From positions 248,001-312,000 of the forward strand of contig NZ_CAMLFE010000003.1 of the NCBI RefSeq assembly GCF_946479275.1: a stretch of 64,000 nt of DNA. Direction: 5' to 3'. Both the position numbers and the translations under genes were made by a program. The notes under the pieces are model-generated. The model was given only the letters and a program-made list of their open reading frames with translations, ran no database searches and was not told the DNA's origin. The stretch comes from an uncultured Bartonella sp. (GTDB lineage: Bacteria; Pseudomonadota; Alphaproteobacteria; Rhizobiales; Rhizobiaceae). Positions 1 through 8,492 of this stretch are shown one piece after another. Within the stretch, counting starts at the first letter, position 1. The number at the start of each line of letters is the position of its first letter.

Positions 1-502
1 TTGCTTTAATATAGACATATATAACCCGTTCTTTTAAAGGCACCTTTTAAAACGGTAACTTCTTGGCGTTCACCTGACAAAACCTGTTTAAAAAGGTTAA
101 AACAACCCCGACTATAGAAGCGATTTTAACAACAAAACGCAACTATTAATTTCTTTTTTAAGGAAGCAATATCAATTTCTTGAAGATCAAACAAACTTCA
201 AGCACGTTGTTTGCGGCGGTCAATTCAATGGCAATAGCACAAAAAATTTTCCGCTAATTTTTTATACACTATTCCAATTTCGAATATAAATTTTTGAAAA
301 ATATACAAACTCAAAATTAAAAATCCGATTGTGGAACAGCTAATTAAAACTACACGTCTGATGCAGATTTGCAAGCATGTTTTGTCAGCCTTTCAGAGAC
401 GTTTCTCCAGTTATAAGGCAATTTGCCCGGCTCATAGTTATTCGGCTCAAACTTAAAAAAATAAACGCGTTAGATTTCAAAAATCCTCAAGCCCAGCACC
501 CG
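1..502. other. AT-rich stretch downstream of the oxidase-like gene
   Basis: No gene with a start codon and ribosome binding site is visible. The sequence is AT-rich with many short A and T runs. The only structure that stands out is a 40-codon open stretch on the minus strand at about 350-469 that reads as plausible protein but has no ATG, GTG or TTG near its beginning. It may be a gene remnant or chance. Confidence 0.5.
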
Positions 503-1981
503 TTATTTTGTTACGACAGGCACTTTTTCCCATGCGTCCTTGCTCGGAGGTGACGGCAATTGCCATTCCAACGTCAAAGCACCCTCGCCCCACGGATTGT
601 CTTCTGCTTTTTGTCTTACGATAAAAGTTTTACAAAGCCCCAATAGAAAAACAATAACCGAAAAGGCTGCAAGAAGTGCTCCGACTGACGAGGACATACC
701 CAATATCGTCGGGCTAAAAAGAGCATTATCAGTTAATTCATTGAGATGTTGAGGCAGGAAAATAGCGTTAACGCCGACAAACAATGACCAGAAGTGCAAC
801 CTCGTGATGGCTTTGCTGCAACGATATCCTGTCATTTTCGGCAACCAGTAATACCAACCGGCAAAAATTGCAAAAACAGCACTGAGCGACAGGATGTAAT
901 GGAAATGGGCAACAAATACTGATTGATCCTTAGGGCTAATGCCGTTGCCGATTGTTACAAGCTGCAATGCTGAAAGTTGCCCCATCAAGACAACAAAGAA
1001 AAACCCCATTGCCCACAACATCGGTGTCTCGAATTTGAAACAACTCTTAACCAATGTCACAAACCAGCTAAAAAGGATAAAACCAGTTGGCAAAATGATA
1101 AAAGGCAGCGAAACCTTGAAATAATGAGCCATGATATCAGGCTTTTCGAATTGGAAAAGATCGTTCATCCAGAGGATGGAACCGATCGTGCCGGTAAATA
1201 CCATAGCCGCAATAACAACGTTTTCCATAAAAAGACGACGCTTGCAGAAGGTTACCAGAATTTCACTGATAATACCGAAAGCCGGCAGGAGCAGCACAAA
1301 TATTTCCGGATGGCTGAAGAACCATACCATCATTGATAAATGTCCGGCATTGCCCGAACCGTTAAAAACAAGTTGCGTCAAAGCAGCAAGCATTGCGGGA
1401 ACCGAAACCAGTCCCAGAAACGACGAGACCAGCACCGCCCAGACAAAAACTGGCAAACGCGAAAGAGTAAGCCCTGGCGCCCGCATTGTAATAATTGTTG
1501 TGATGAAATTGATAAACGTAATAATGAACGAGATCGACCCGATGACGATCGTTGCAAGCATCAATATTTTGACGTTACTTCCGTCGCCGCCTGAAAAAAG
1601 TGCCATGAATCCAAAAAGAATTGTAACGGGTAGCAATAAGAATGCCACCAAATTTGCACGCGGAAATGCAACGTTATGCGTGCCAATCATCAACGGTATA
1701 AACCAGTTGGCAAAACCGCCAATCAGTGCAGGCATAACCATAAAGAAAACCAAAATCAGCGCGTGCGCAGTGCTCATGAATGATAAAAAAGCTGTATCTC
1801 TCGGAAAAATACCGATGAAAAAGGCAAAATCGTTCCCGTTCATATAAAGACGCAAGACAAACGAAAACGCTGCGCCGATGACGCCTGCTACAATTGCGAG
1901 CACCAGATAGAGTGTACCGATTGCTTTGCTATCCAAGTTCGATAACGATGAAAAAAAACTTTTCTTTGCGTATTCAGACAT
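503..1981 (-). CDS. Divergent cytochrome c oxidase subunit I-like protein lacking CuB ligands
   Basis: A polytopic membrane protein of 492 residues with the haem-copper oxidase subunit I fold. Recognisable blocks are FFMVMPALIGGF, MRAPG, FFSHPEIF, FETPMLWA, VAHFHY and FAGWYYW. Against the Paracoccus enzyme the haem a histidines (H73, H361), the haem a3 histidine (H359), the first CuB histidine (H224) and E226 are kept. The other two CuB histidines are N273 and D274, the cross-linked tyrosine is F228, the K-channel lysine is I302, and the D-channel aspartate in the MIGxPD motif is Asn. Oxygen reduction by the normal mechanism therefore looks impossible, though the frame is intact. No subunit II or III gene is adjacent. 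I chose the ATG at 1981; a TTG at 2002 is also possible, and neither has a strong ribosome site. Confidence 0.85.
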   Translation of the reverse strand: MSEYAKKSFFSSLSNLDSKAIGTLYLVLAIVAGVIGAAFSFVLRLYMNGNDFAFFIGIFPRDTAFLSFMSTAHALILVFFMVMPALIGGFANWFIPLMIGTHNVAFPRANLVAFLLLPVTILFGFMALFSGGDGSNVKILMLATIVIGSISFIITFINFITTIITMRAPGLTLSRLPVFVWAVLVSSFLGLVSVPAMLAALTQLVFNGSGNAGHLSMMVWFFSHPEIFVLLLPAFGIISEILVTFCKRRLFMENVVIAAMVFTGTIGSILWMNDLFQFEKPDIMAHYFKVSLPFIILPTGFILFSWFVTLVKSCFKFETPMLWAMGFFFVVLMGQLSALQLVTIGNGISPKDQSVFVAHFHYILSLSAVFAIFAGWYYWLPKMTGYRCSKAITRLHFWSLFVGVNAIFLPQHLNELTDNALFSPTILGMSSSVGALLAAFSVIVFLLGLCKTFIVRQKAEDNPWGEGALTLEWQLPSPPSKDAWEKVPVVTK

Positions 1982-2256
1982 CAATTTTGCCAACGTAATC
2001 AAGCATTCTATTGATTGCGAAACCTGTTTTCATTTCGTTTTACAACAATTTTACATCAAAACAATGCGACAAACAGACCCAAATAGAAACACTTCATTGC
2101 CATAATTGTCAATTCAGCGCATTTTTGCCATGTTCTTGCCCAAGAATTGAACTTTAAGTGATATCTGTTGTGAATGGTTTACACTGTCGTGCTTGTGGAC
2201 TCTTTTCACGAACGCTGAAGCGCGATATCGTCGGGATGATTCGAGCAGGAGTTTCT

Positions 2257-2799
2257 ATGTCACTTCGTCATTTTTTCAAACGAGCTTGTGGCGTCGCCGC
2301 GTCTTCTCTAACGATGATCGGTCTTTGCCTTGCTCTTGCAGAGGCGCAAACGCCCAACCAACAGGATGTGCCTGCTCCGAAAACCTTTGGAGCATGGACG
2401 AAAGTTTGTTCCCTTCCCCCCGGGACACCGAATGTCCAATGTGAAGTTGTCCAGAACGTGCGTGCGCAAAACCGGCCCGATATTGCTTTTCGTGTCACGC
2501 TTTATAAGTTGCCTAAAAATCAGGGCACGCTTATGCGGGTTTTTGTTCCTATCAGGGTAGAACTGCGTTTGGGCGTAGGTATCAAGATAGACAATAAAGA
2601 TATGGGCAAAATGGAATATCGCCGCTGTCTTGGTGACAATTGCGTAGCCGAAGCATTTCTGAAAGATGATGATCTCAAGTCATTTCTTGAAGGAAAAATG
2701 GCGACCTATTTCATATTTACGACACCTGAAGAAGGCGTCGGCGGCATGATCGACCTTAACGGCTTGAAGGACGCTTACGCTTCGCTGCCAAAGGAATAA
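2257..2799 (+). CDS. Invasion-associated locus B (IalB) family protein
   Basis: A 180-residue exported protein. The N-terminus has a basic stretch, a hydrophobic segment and an AEAQ-type signal peptidase site around residues 27-31. The mature part carries the family features: a FGAWTKVC start, paired cysteines (C-x9-C near the start, RRCLGDNC in the middle) and a G-rich C-terminal segment ending in a helix. Family members are periplasmic or outer-membrane associated; in Bartonella bacilliformis ialB is linked to erythrocyte invasion, but homologues occur in free-living rhizobia and their biochemical role is unknown. I chose ATG 2257, preceded by AGGAG with good spacing, rather than upstream starts, which would place 33 extra residues before the signal peptide. 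Next to tldD, as in related genomes. Confidence 0.85.
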   Translation: MSLRHFFKRACGVAASSLTMIGLCLALAEAQTPNQQDVPAPKTFGAWTKVCSLPPGTPNVQCEVVQNVRAQNRPDIAFRVTLYKLPKNQGTLMRVFVPIRVELRLGVGIKIDNKDMGKMEYRRCLGDNCVAEAFLKDDDLKSFLEGKMATYFIFTTPEEGVGGMIDLNGLKDAYASLPKE

Positions 2800-2927
2800 G
2801 GCGAAGACGATATCGACCCCGCGGATCGTTTTGACCGATCAATAAAGATTGAAGCGGCCTTTATTATCGCGTTCGTATTTTTTATATAAATGAACGAAAA
2901 GAGCCGTTTTAAAGACAGGGAAATTAC

Positions 2928-4340
2928 ATGAAACCGCTGATCGAACAATTCGACGTTGGAGCCAATGATGTCCAATCAATTGTGAAGGACACTTTGAAAA
3001 ATGCTGACGATGGCGAATTGTTTCTTGAATATCGCGAAAGTGAATCACTCCTTTTCGATAATGGAAGACTGAAAAATGGTTCGTTCGATCAGGATAAAGG
3101 TTTTGGTCTACGTGCTGTAGCGGGTGAGGCAACAGGTTATGCCCATTCCGGAGAGCTTACAAAAGCGGCATTAAAAAGAGCCTCGGATGCGGCAAAAGCT
3201 GTCACCAACGGCTACAAAGGAACTTATAGCGCGGCACCACGTGGCACCAATAAAAAGCTTTATGACGAGCTCAACCCGCTCAATTCCCCCTCATTCGAGG
3301 CTAAGGTAGCACTTCTTAAAAAGATCGATTCTTATATCCGTAATAAAAATGATGCTGTCCGGCAAGTCTCTGTATCGCTTGCCGGCTCGTTGCAACAAGT
3401 CGAAATTTTACGTGCTGATGGCGAACTTGTGAGAGATGTTCGCCCGCTTGTGCGGCTTGCTGTTTCAGTGGTTACTGCTAAAGGTGACAGGCTGGAAAAT
3501 GGTTTTTATGGTTGCGGTGGCCGACAAGCTTTCGACCGTTTTATCGCAGAAGACAATTGGCAAATGGCAGCCGACGAAGCGCTGCGTATGGCTCTTGTCA
3601 ATCTTGAAGCAGAGCCTGCGCCTGCTGGTACATTCGACGTTGTTCTTGCAAGCGGGTGGCCAGGGGTCATGTTGCATGAAGCTGTTGGACACGGACTTGA
3701 AGGCGACTTTAACCGCAAAAAGACTTCTGCTTTTTCAGGCCTTATGGGGCAACAGGTTGCTGCAAAAGGTGTGACAGTTATTGATGACGGCTCGATTGCC
3801 GGACGTCGTGGATCGCTCACCGTTGATGACGAGGGAACGCCTTCCGCACGTAATGTTCTGATCGAAGATGGAAAGCTCGTCGGTTATATGCAAGACCGGC
3901 TTAATGCGCGCTTGATGGGTATGCGCCCTACGGGAAACGGACGGCGTGAATCCTATGCCTGTGCGCCGATGCCAAGAATGACCAATACAATGATGCTAAG
4001 CGGCCAATATACGCCTGAAGAGGTACTCGGCTCCTTGAAAGACGGCATCTATGCTGTCTCCTTCGGTGGTGGTCAGGTCGACATCACTTCGGGAAAATTT
4101 GTGTTTGAATGTACCGAAGCTTACCGCGTCAAAAACGGTAAAATTGTTGCCCCGATCAAAGGGGCTACGCTTATCGGCAATGGTCCGGAGGCTATGAAAC
4201 GTATCACAATGATCGGTAACGACCCCAAGCTTGACAATGGAATCGGCACGTGTGGCAAGAATGGTCAAAGTGTTCCGGTTGGCGTCGGTCTACCACATTT
4301 GCGCATTAATGGAATGACTATTGGTGGCACTGCCGTTTGA
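2928..4340 (+). CDS. tldD: Metalloprotease TldD
   Basis: 470 residues, the usual length for TldD. TldD pairs with TldE/PmbA (not in this window) as a cytosolic zinc protease that trims peptides such as microcin precursors and CcdA. The zinc motif HEAVGH lies at residues 250-255 inside the conserved LHEAVGHGLEGD block, and a downstream cysteine in FECTEAYRV matches the third ligand region. N-terminal DGELFLEYRES and C-terminal GGTAV are also typical. It starts 128 bases after ialB with a weak ribosome site and may share its transcript. In many rhizobia cytochrome oxidase genes follow tldD; here an empty stretch follows. Confidence 0.95.
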   Translation: MKPLIEQFDVGANDVQSIVKDTLKNADDGELFLEYRESESLLFDNGRLKNGSFDQDKGFGLRAVAGEATGYAHSGELTKAALKRASDAAKAVTNGYKGTYSAAPRGTNKKLYDELNPLNSPSFEAKVALLKKIDSYIRNKNDAVRQVSVSLAGSLQQVEILRADGELVRDVRPLVRLAVSVVTAKGDRLENGFYGCGGRQAFDRFIAEDNWQMAADEALRMALVNLEAEPAPAGTFDVVLASGWPGVMLHEAVGHGLEGDFNRKKTSAFSGLMGQQVAAKGVTVIDDGSIAGRRGSLTVDDEGTPSARNVLIEDGKLVGYMQDRLNARLMGMRPTGNGRRESYACAPMPRMTNTMMLSGQYTPEEVLGSLKDGIYAVSFGGGQVDITSGKFVFECTEAYRVKNGKIVAPIKGATLIGNGPEAMKRITMIGNDPKLDNGIGTCGKNGQSVPVGVGLPHLRINGMTIGGTAV

Positions 4341-5205
4341 TGCCTGAGAACAGATTATCAGTTAAAATTAGTAGCTACCGAAAATAACGGATAAGCATTT
4401 TGGGCTCCCAGCCAGAAAGTAGTAGGGTTGCTTTCGTCGGTTGATGATATCGCGAAAAATTTTTCTCAACTTGTAGCTAAACGGTTCAATCGCAGGCGAG
4501 ACATAGTCTGTTCACGCGAAAATATAATTTTCCGAGTGTACTGAAGTGGAGACGAACACGCCCTCCTTCAGGTATTTTTCGACCATGTATCACCGTTGGT
4601 AACCTTGATCTGGACACTTGCTCATGGTCATATTACCCGCACATCAAGCTTTAGATGACATTGATATCTCAAACTTCCGGCCATGAAACGTTGAGATCAT
4701 AAGGCGCCAAATCCTGATAGCTTCAACTTCGCATTGCGGTCAAATCGGGTTCGGCAAATTGCCGCACGAAATATGCTGAATCGACGGCTTTGATTTCCGA
4801 AATTGCAAAGTTTTTTTGCTGAATTGCCGTTCTTCAATCATAAAACTATCTTGGACATTCATCTGGCATTCCGCCTAAATAACGAACTATTGAAAAGCCG
4901 CTCTCAATTGCCTTTTTCACCGATGTTTTTCCGGACGGTGACAATTTTCTTTTTCAAAAGATGCCGTCAATTTTGTCGTAAATTTTCTATCATTGACTTT
5001 GCTTTAAAAACTCCGAATTCCAACGCAATTTCGAATTATGAGAAGACACCGTTTGGAATGTAGTTCTACCGAACGTCCATCGAGCATCCCGCTTTTTATC
5101 TTCACTGCAAAAGCTCAAAAAAAACCTTTCACTTCAAAAACCTAATTTTTTTGTTTTTTGAACAAAGAACATTGAAAATGTAACCTTAATTTTGTAGGAA
5201 AAATA
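4341..5205. other. Gene-free stretch after tldD
   Basis: About 0.9 kb with no convincing gene. The longest frame (4803-5063, plus strand) is Phe-rich, has no ribosome site and resembles nothing I recognise. Composition is less AT-rich in the first half, which would fit decayed coding sequence, but I could not recognise a parent gene in any frame. In relatives this position often carries ctaC and the other oxidase genes. Confidence 0.4.
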
Positions 5206-5232
5206 ATGAAATTGCCCGAAACGGGCTTTCAT
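5206..5232 (+). promoter_or_regulatory. Hairpin in the leader of the YeeE-like gene
   Basis: A GC-rich stem GCCCG-AAA-CGGGC (5214-5226) extended by ATGAAA/TTTCAT on its flanks across a two-base bulge. It ends four bases before the AAGGA ribosome site of the transporter gene, so it may act as an attenuator or control access to that site. It could also be the terminator of an unseen upstream transcript; no long T-run follows. Confidence 0.4.
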
Positions 5233-5249
5233 GATTGAAAGGAATTACC

Positions 5250-6473
5250 ATGTACACGGTCGTGTCTGGTCAGCCTCAAAAGCTGTCTCGTCAGTTTACA
5301 CTTCCAAAAATTATCAGCGCTTTATTCATTGTGCTTGCTGCTATTTGGCTTTCAGTTAGCTATAGCGTTGAGCAAGGGCTTTTGCTTCTTGTCGGTGCAG
5401 CGCTTGGAATAACGCTTTACCATGCGTCATTCGGCTTTACTTCGGCCTGGCGCAATTTCATTCTTGATGGACGGGGACGCGGTTTGCGCGTGCAAATGCT
5501 GATGCTAGCAATTGCTGTTTTACTTTTTTTCCCGACATTAAGCCTCGGTGAAGTTTTTGGCCATCCCGTCAATGGCTCACTCGCCCCATTAAGCCTTTCG
5601 GTTATCATTGGAGCCTTTATGTTCGGCGTGGGAATGCAACTTGCCGGTGGCTGCGCTTCGGGTGTGCTATTTACTCTCGGTGGCGGCAATGCCCGCATGC
5701 TTCTCGTTCTTGCATTTTTTGTTCTTGGCGGCTTTGTTTCAACGGCTCATGCATCATTCTGGGCAAATATGCCGGCACTGAAACCGGTTTCGCTAGTTAA
5801 AACCCTTGGCGCACCATTAGGAATTTTAGTCTCGCTTGTGCTTTTTGCAATCATTGCATCGGTGACAGTTATCATCGAAAAACGTCGCCACGGCGCGCTT
5901 GAACAGGAAAAGACAACAACTCATAAAGGTTTACAACGCTTTTTCCGTGGCCCTTGGCCAATGGTTTGGGGCGGCATTGCCTTGGCATTGCTTAATTATT
6001 TGACACTTGTGATTTCAGGAAAGCCATGGAGCATTGCCGGCGCCTTTCCGATTTGGGGGGCAAAAATCAGCTCTGCTTTCGGTGTCGACGTCGCAAGCTG
6101 GCAGTTTTGGCAAAACCCGGGAAACGCTAAAAACCTGAGCTCGAGCATATTTTCCAATGTCACTTCGGTCATGGATTTCGGCATTATTGCCGGTGCAATG
6201 CTCGCCGCGGGTTTAGCAGGTCGTTTTGCATTCAAATTCCGCATGCCCGTCGGCTCCGCATGCGCTGCCGTTATTGGCGGGCTACTCCTTGGATATGGTG
6301 CCCGTGTTGGCTTCGGCTGCAATATCGGTGCCTATTTTTCAGGTATCGCATCAGGCAGCTTGCATGGCTGGCTTTGGGTTGTTGCCGCGTTCTTCGGAAA
6401 TACGGCTGGTGTTTACCTAAGACCGGTTTTTTATAAAAATCCTCAAACTGCGCCGCAAATCAAATCCTGCTAG
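5250..6473 (+). CDS. YeeE/YedE family sulfur-compound transporter
   Basis: A 407-residue polytopic membrane protein of the YeeE/YedE (DUF395) family. Characterised members (TsuA) import thiosulfate, passing it by way of conserved cysteines. Two matching repeats are visible: the first has QLAGGCASG (about residues 130-138), the second has GFGCNIGAYFSGIASGSLHGW near residue 360, each with the conserved Cys. There are about ten hydrophobic segments. Full-length fusion of both halves is normal for this branch. I chose ATG 5250 because AAGGA sits seven bases upstream; a TTG at 5235 would overlap that site. No sulfur-metabolism partner gene (TusA, sulfurtransferase) is adjacent, so the exact substrate is inferred. 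Confidence 0.88.
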   Translation: MYTVVSGQPQKLSRQFTLPKIISALFIVLAAIWLSVSYSVEQGLLLLVGAALGITLYHASFGFTSAWRNFILDGRGRGLRVQMLMLAIAVLLFFPTLSLGEVFGHPVNGSLAPLSLSVIIGAFMFGVGMQLAGGCASGVLFTLGGGNARMLLVLAFFVLGGFVSTAHASFWANMPALKPVSLVKTLGAPLGILVSLVLFAIIASVTVIIEKRRHGALEQEKTTTHKGLQRFFRGPWPMVWGGIALALLNYLTLVISGKPWSIAGAFPIWGAKISSAFGVDVASWQFWQNPGNAKNLSSSIFSNVTSVMDFGIIAGAMLAAGLAGRFAFKFRMPVGSACAAVIGGLLLGYGARVGFGCNIGAYFSGIASGSLHGWLWVVAAFFGNTAGVYLRPVFYKNPQTAPQIKSC

Positions 6474-6495
6474 AGATAAGCGCAGTTCACATTTC

Positions 6496-7749
6496 TTAAA
6501 GGCGCCAGCCTGGCTTGGGCTTGCGCTTTTTAAGCAAAGCAACCGTTTCAACATGGGGCGACCATAAAAATTGGTCCAACGGCACAAGCTTTTCAACTGT
6601 GTAGCCACCCTCAATCAAAATAGATAAATCACGCGCCAATGTTATCGGATTACAGGAAACCGCAACCACATGCGGAATATTTGTTTTGGCAATTTCCTGC
6701 GCCTGTTCTTCGGCTCCTGCCCGTGGCGGGTCAAAAACAAGACCGTCAAAAGCTTCCAATTCACGCGGCAAAAGCGGACGACGGAATAAATCCCGCTTTT
6801 CATAGGTTACAGTCTTCAACCCGACTGACTGTCGATAGGCACGGTCAAGGCTTTTTAAAGCGTCATCATCATTTTCAACAGCATGAACTTTCATCTTTTC
6901 GGCCATGCGGAATGTAAATGTGCCCGCACCGGAAAAAAGATCGGCCGCATTTTTGGTTTTTTTCAAGCCTTGCATGACAAGCTTGGACATAAACTCTTCC
7001 GCTTCTTTGGTCGCTTGCAGAAAACCGCCTGCTGCAAGTTCGACAACCGTCGAACCAAAATGGAGTTCCGGTCTCTCTTTCTCTATGATGATCTCGCCGT
7101 CAGCCGTTAAACGTATGAAGGATTGCTTCAAGCCCTCCTCAACAAGTCTTTGGCGCAATTTTTCATCATTGATTTTACAGCCATCCAAAGCGACATCGAT
7201 TCCGTTTTCCGCCAGTGTCACATTAATCCGGATTTCTTTTGAATAGTTTGCCAACAATGCAGCAACCGATCTGATTGCTCCAAGTGCATCAACAAGCTCG
7301 GGTCGTGAAACGGGACATTCCTCGATGGCCACAACATCATGGGATTGGTAGCGGTTGAAACCTACAATTTGACCTTTCGGTGTTACGCGGGCGGTTAAAA
7401 TCATGCGGCGGCGTGTGTGTGGAGCACATGGAACAAGTGGATCGACATTGGTTTCTATTTTTCTCCCCCCCAAAGCGTCGACGACCAGAGATCTTTTCCA
7501 CATTTGGTATGGTTCATCGGCCCAATGTTGCAAAGCACAACCACCGCAGTCTTCAAAATGTTTGCATTTCGCATCGACCCTTTCGGAGGATCGTTTTTTC
7601 AACGCAAAGACTGAAGCATGATTGTTTTCCGACGCAATATTGGCAACTTCACGAGGGAGTGTGAACGGCACATAGACTAATCCATGGTTTGTCTTTGCAA
7701 CCCCGTCACCGGCGACACCGATATGGTCAATCACGACCTCTTCAATCAT
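6496..7749 (-). CDS. TrmA/RumA-type RNA (uracil-5-)-methyltransferase
   Basis: 417 residues. It has an N-terminal TRAM-like domain (IDHIGVAGDGVAK), an iron-sulfur motif CKHFEDCGGCALQHW around residue 65, an SAM-binding block with DLFSGAGTFTF near 285, and the catalytic SCNP motif near residue 370 whose Cys attacks the uracil. This fits 23S rRNA m5U methylation (RlmC/RlmD group), though the exact target cannot be told from sequence. Its ATG at 7749 overlaps the end of tlyA (ATGATTGA), showing translational coupling; a longer start at 7800 would run deep into tlyA and is unlikely. The order dxs-tlyA-methyltransferase is common in rhizobia. Confidence 0.9.
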   Translation of the reverse strand: MIEEVVIDHIGVAGDGVAKTNHGLVYVPFTLPREVANIASENNHASVFALKKRSSERVDAKCKHFEDCGGCALQHWADEPYQMWKRSLVVDALGGRKIETNVDPLVPCAPHTRRRMILTARVTPKGQIVGFNRYQSHDVVAIEECPVSRPELVDALGAIRSVAALLANYSKEIRINVTLAENGIDVALDGCKINDEKLRQRLVEEGLKQSFIRLTADGEIIIEKERPELHFGSTVVELAAGGFLQATKEAEEFMSKLVMQGLKKTKNAADLFSGAGTFTFRMAEKMKVHAVENDDDALKSLDRAYRQSVGLKTVTYEKRDLFRRPLLPRELEAFDGLVFDPPRAGAEEQAQEIAKTNIPHVVAVSCNPITLARDLSILIEGGYTVEKLVPLDQFLWSPHVETVALLKKRKPKPGWRL

Positions 7750-8491
7750 TGCTTTTTTCTCCGAAAAGTAAATATTCGCGATTTCCGTCGCCACCTTCAA
7801 TCGGGGAAGGTATCAACCCCTTCGCGCACCAATTATTGAGCCCGTCAAGCCAATGAAAAAGTTCGTGAGCCAACCTTTCCGCGCGGGATGGATCTTTGAC
7901 GATGCCACCCCGACCTATGCCCTCGCGCCCGATTTCAAACTGGGGTTTGACAAGAAGCACAGCCTGCGCGCCGCTTTCAGCCAAACTTAATGCCGGTGGC
8001 AGAGCCAACTTTAACGATATGAAACTTACATCCGAGACGACGAGTTGAATTTGGCGATTTTTCAGATGAGCTTTCGTAAGGTCACGGGCGTTTAACCCCT
8101 CGTAAAGGGTGATTGCGGGATGACCGATAAGTGAAGGGTGGAGTTGCCCGTGACCGACATCGACAGCTATGACGTGGCTCGCTCCTTTTTCAAGCAAAAC
8201 TTCAGTAAATCCCCCCGTTGAAGCACCGATATCAAGCGCAGTTACACCTTCCGTTTTAACCGGAAAATATGAAAGCGCCGCTATAAGTTTCAAAGCAGCA
8301 CGGGATACATAATGTTGCGCGGGGTCGAAAACACCGATATCGGCGTTTTCCAAAACAGGTTGCCCTGCTTTTTTCACGACAACGCCATTGATTGTTACAG
8401 TGCCTCGCGCAATGGCATCCCTTGCACGTGAGCGTGTTGAAAAGAAATTTTTTTCAACCAGAAGCGTGTCCAATCTCAGCCGTTCCGGCAT
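7742..8491 (-). CDS. tlyA: TlyA family rRNA 2'-O-methyltransferase
   Basis: 249 residues. An S4 RNA-binding domain (residues 3-60, RLDTLLVEKNFFSTRSRARDAI) is followed by an FtsJ-like Rossmann methyltransferase with DIGASTGGFTEVLL (near 88) and the catalytic Lys in LLVKPQFE (near 185). TlyA of Mycobacterium methylates cytidines in 16S and 23S rRNA; proteobacterial members carry the old name hemolysin A. It starts one base from dxs and overlaps the next methyltransferase gene, so the three form one transcription unit. Confidence 0.92.
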   Translation of the reverse strand: MPERLRLDTLLVEKNFFSTRSRARDAIARGTVTINGVVVKKAGQPVLENADIGVFDPAQHYVSRAALKLIAALSYFPVKTEGVTALDIGASTGGFTEVLLEKGASHVIAVDVGHGQLHPSLIGHPAITLYEGLNARDLTKAHLKNRQIQLVVSDVSFISLKLALPPALSLAESGAQAVLLVKPQFEIGREGIGRGGIVKDPSRAERLAHELFHWLDGLNNWCAKGLIPSPIEGGDGNREYLLFGEKSND

Positions 8492-8492
8492 T

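Noticed and set aside
1131..1847. A 238-codon plus-strand frame inside the oxidase-like gene
   Set aside because: It lies antisense to a gene with clear family motifs, has no ribosome site, and its Lys/Ile/Thr-rich text resembles a shadow frame.
503..1981. Nitric oxide reductase NorB as the identity of the oxidase-like protein
   Set aside because: NorB keeps three FeB histidines and has its own Glu pattern. Here two of the three metal histidines are missing and the closest blocks (MRAPG, FETPMLWA, FAGWYYW) are those of aa3-type oxidase.
4803..5063. An 86-codon plus-strand frame after tldD
   Set aside because: No ribosome site, Phe-rich low-information sequence, no recognised motif.
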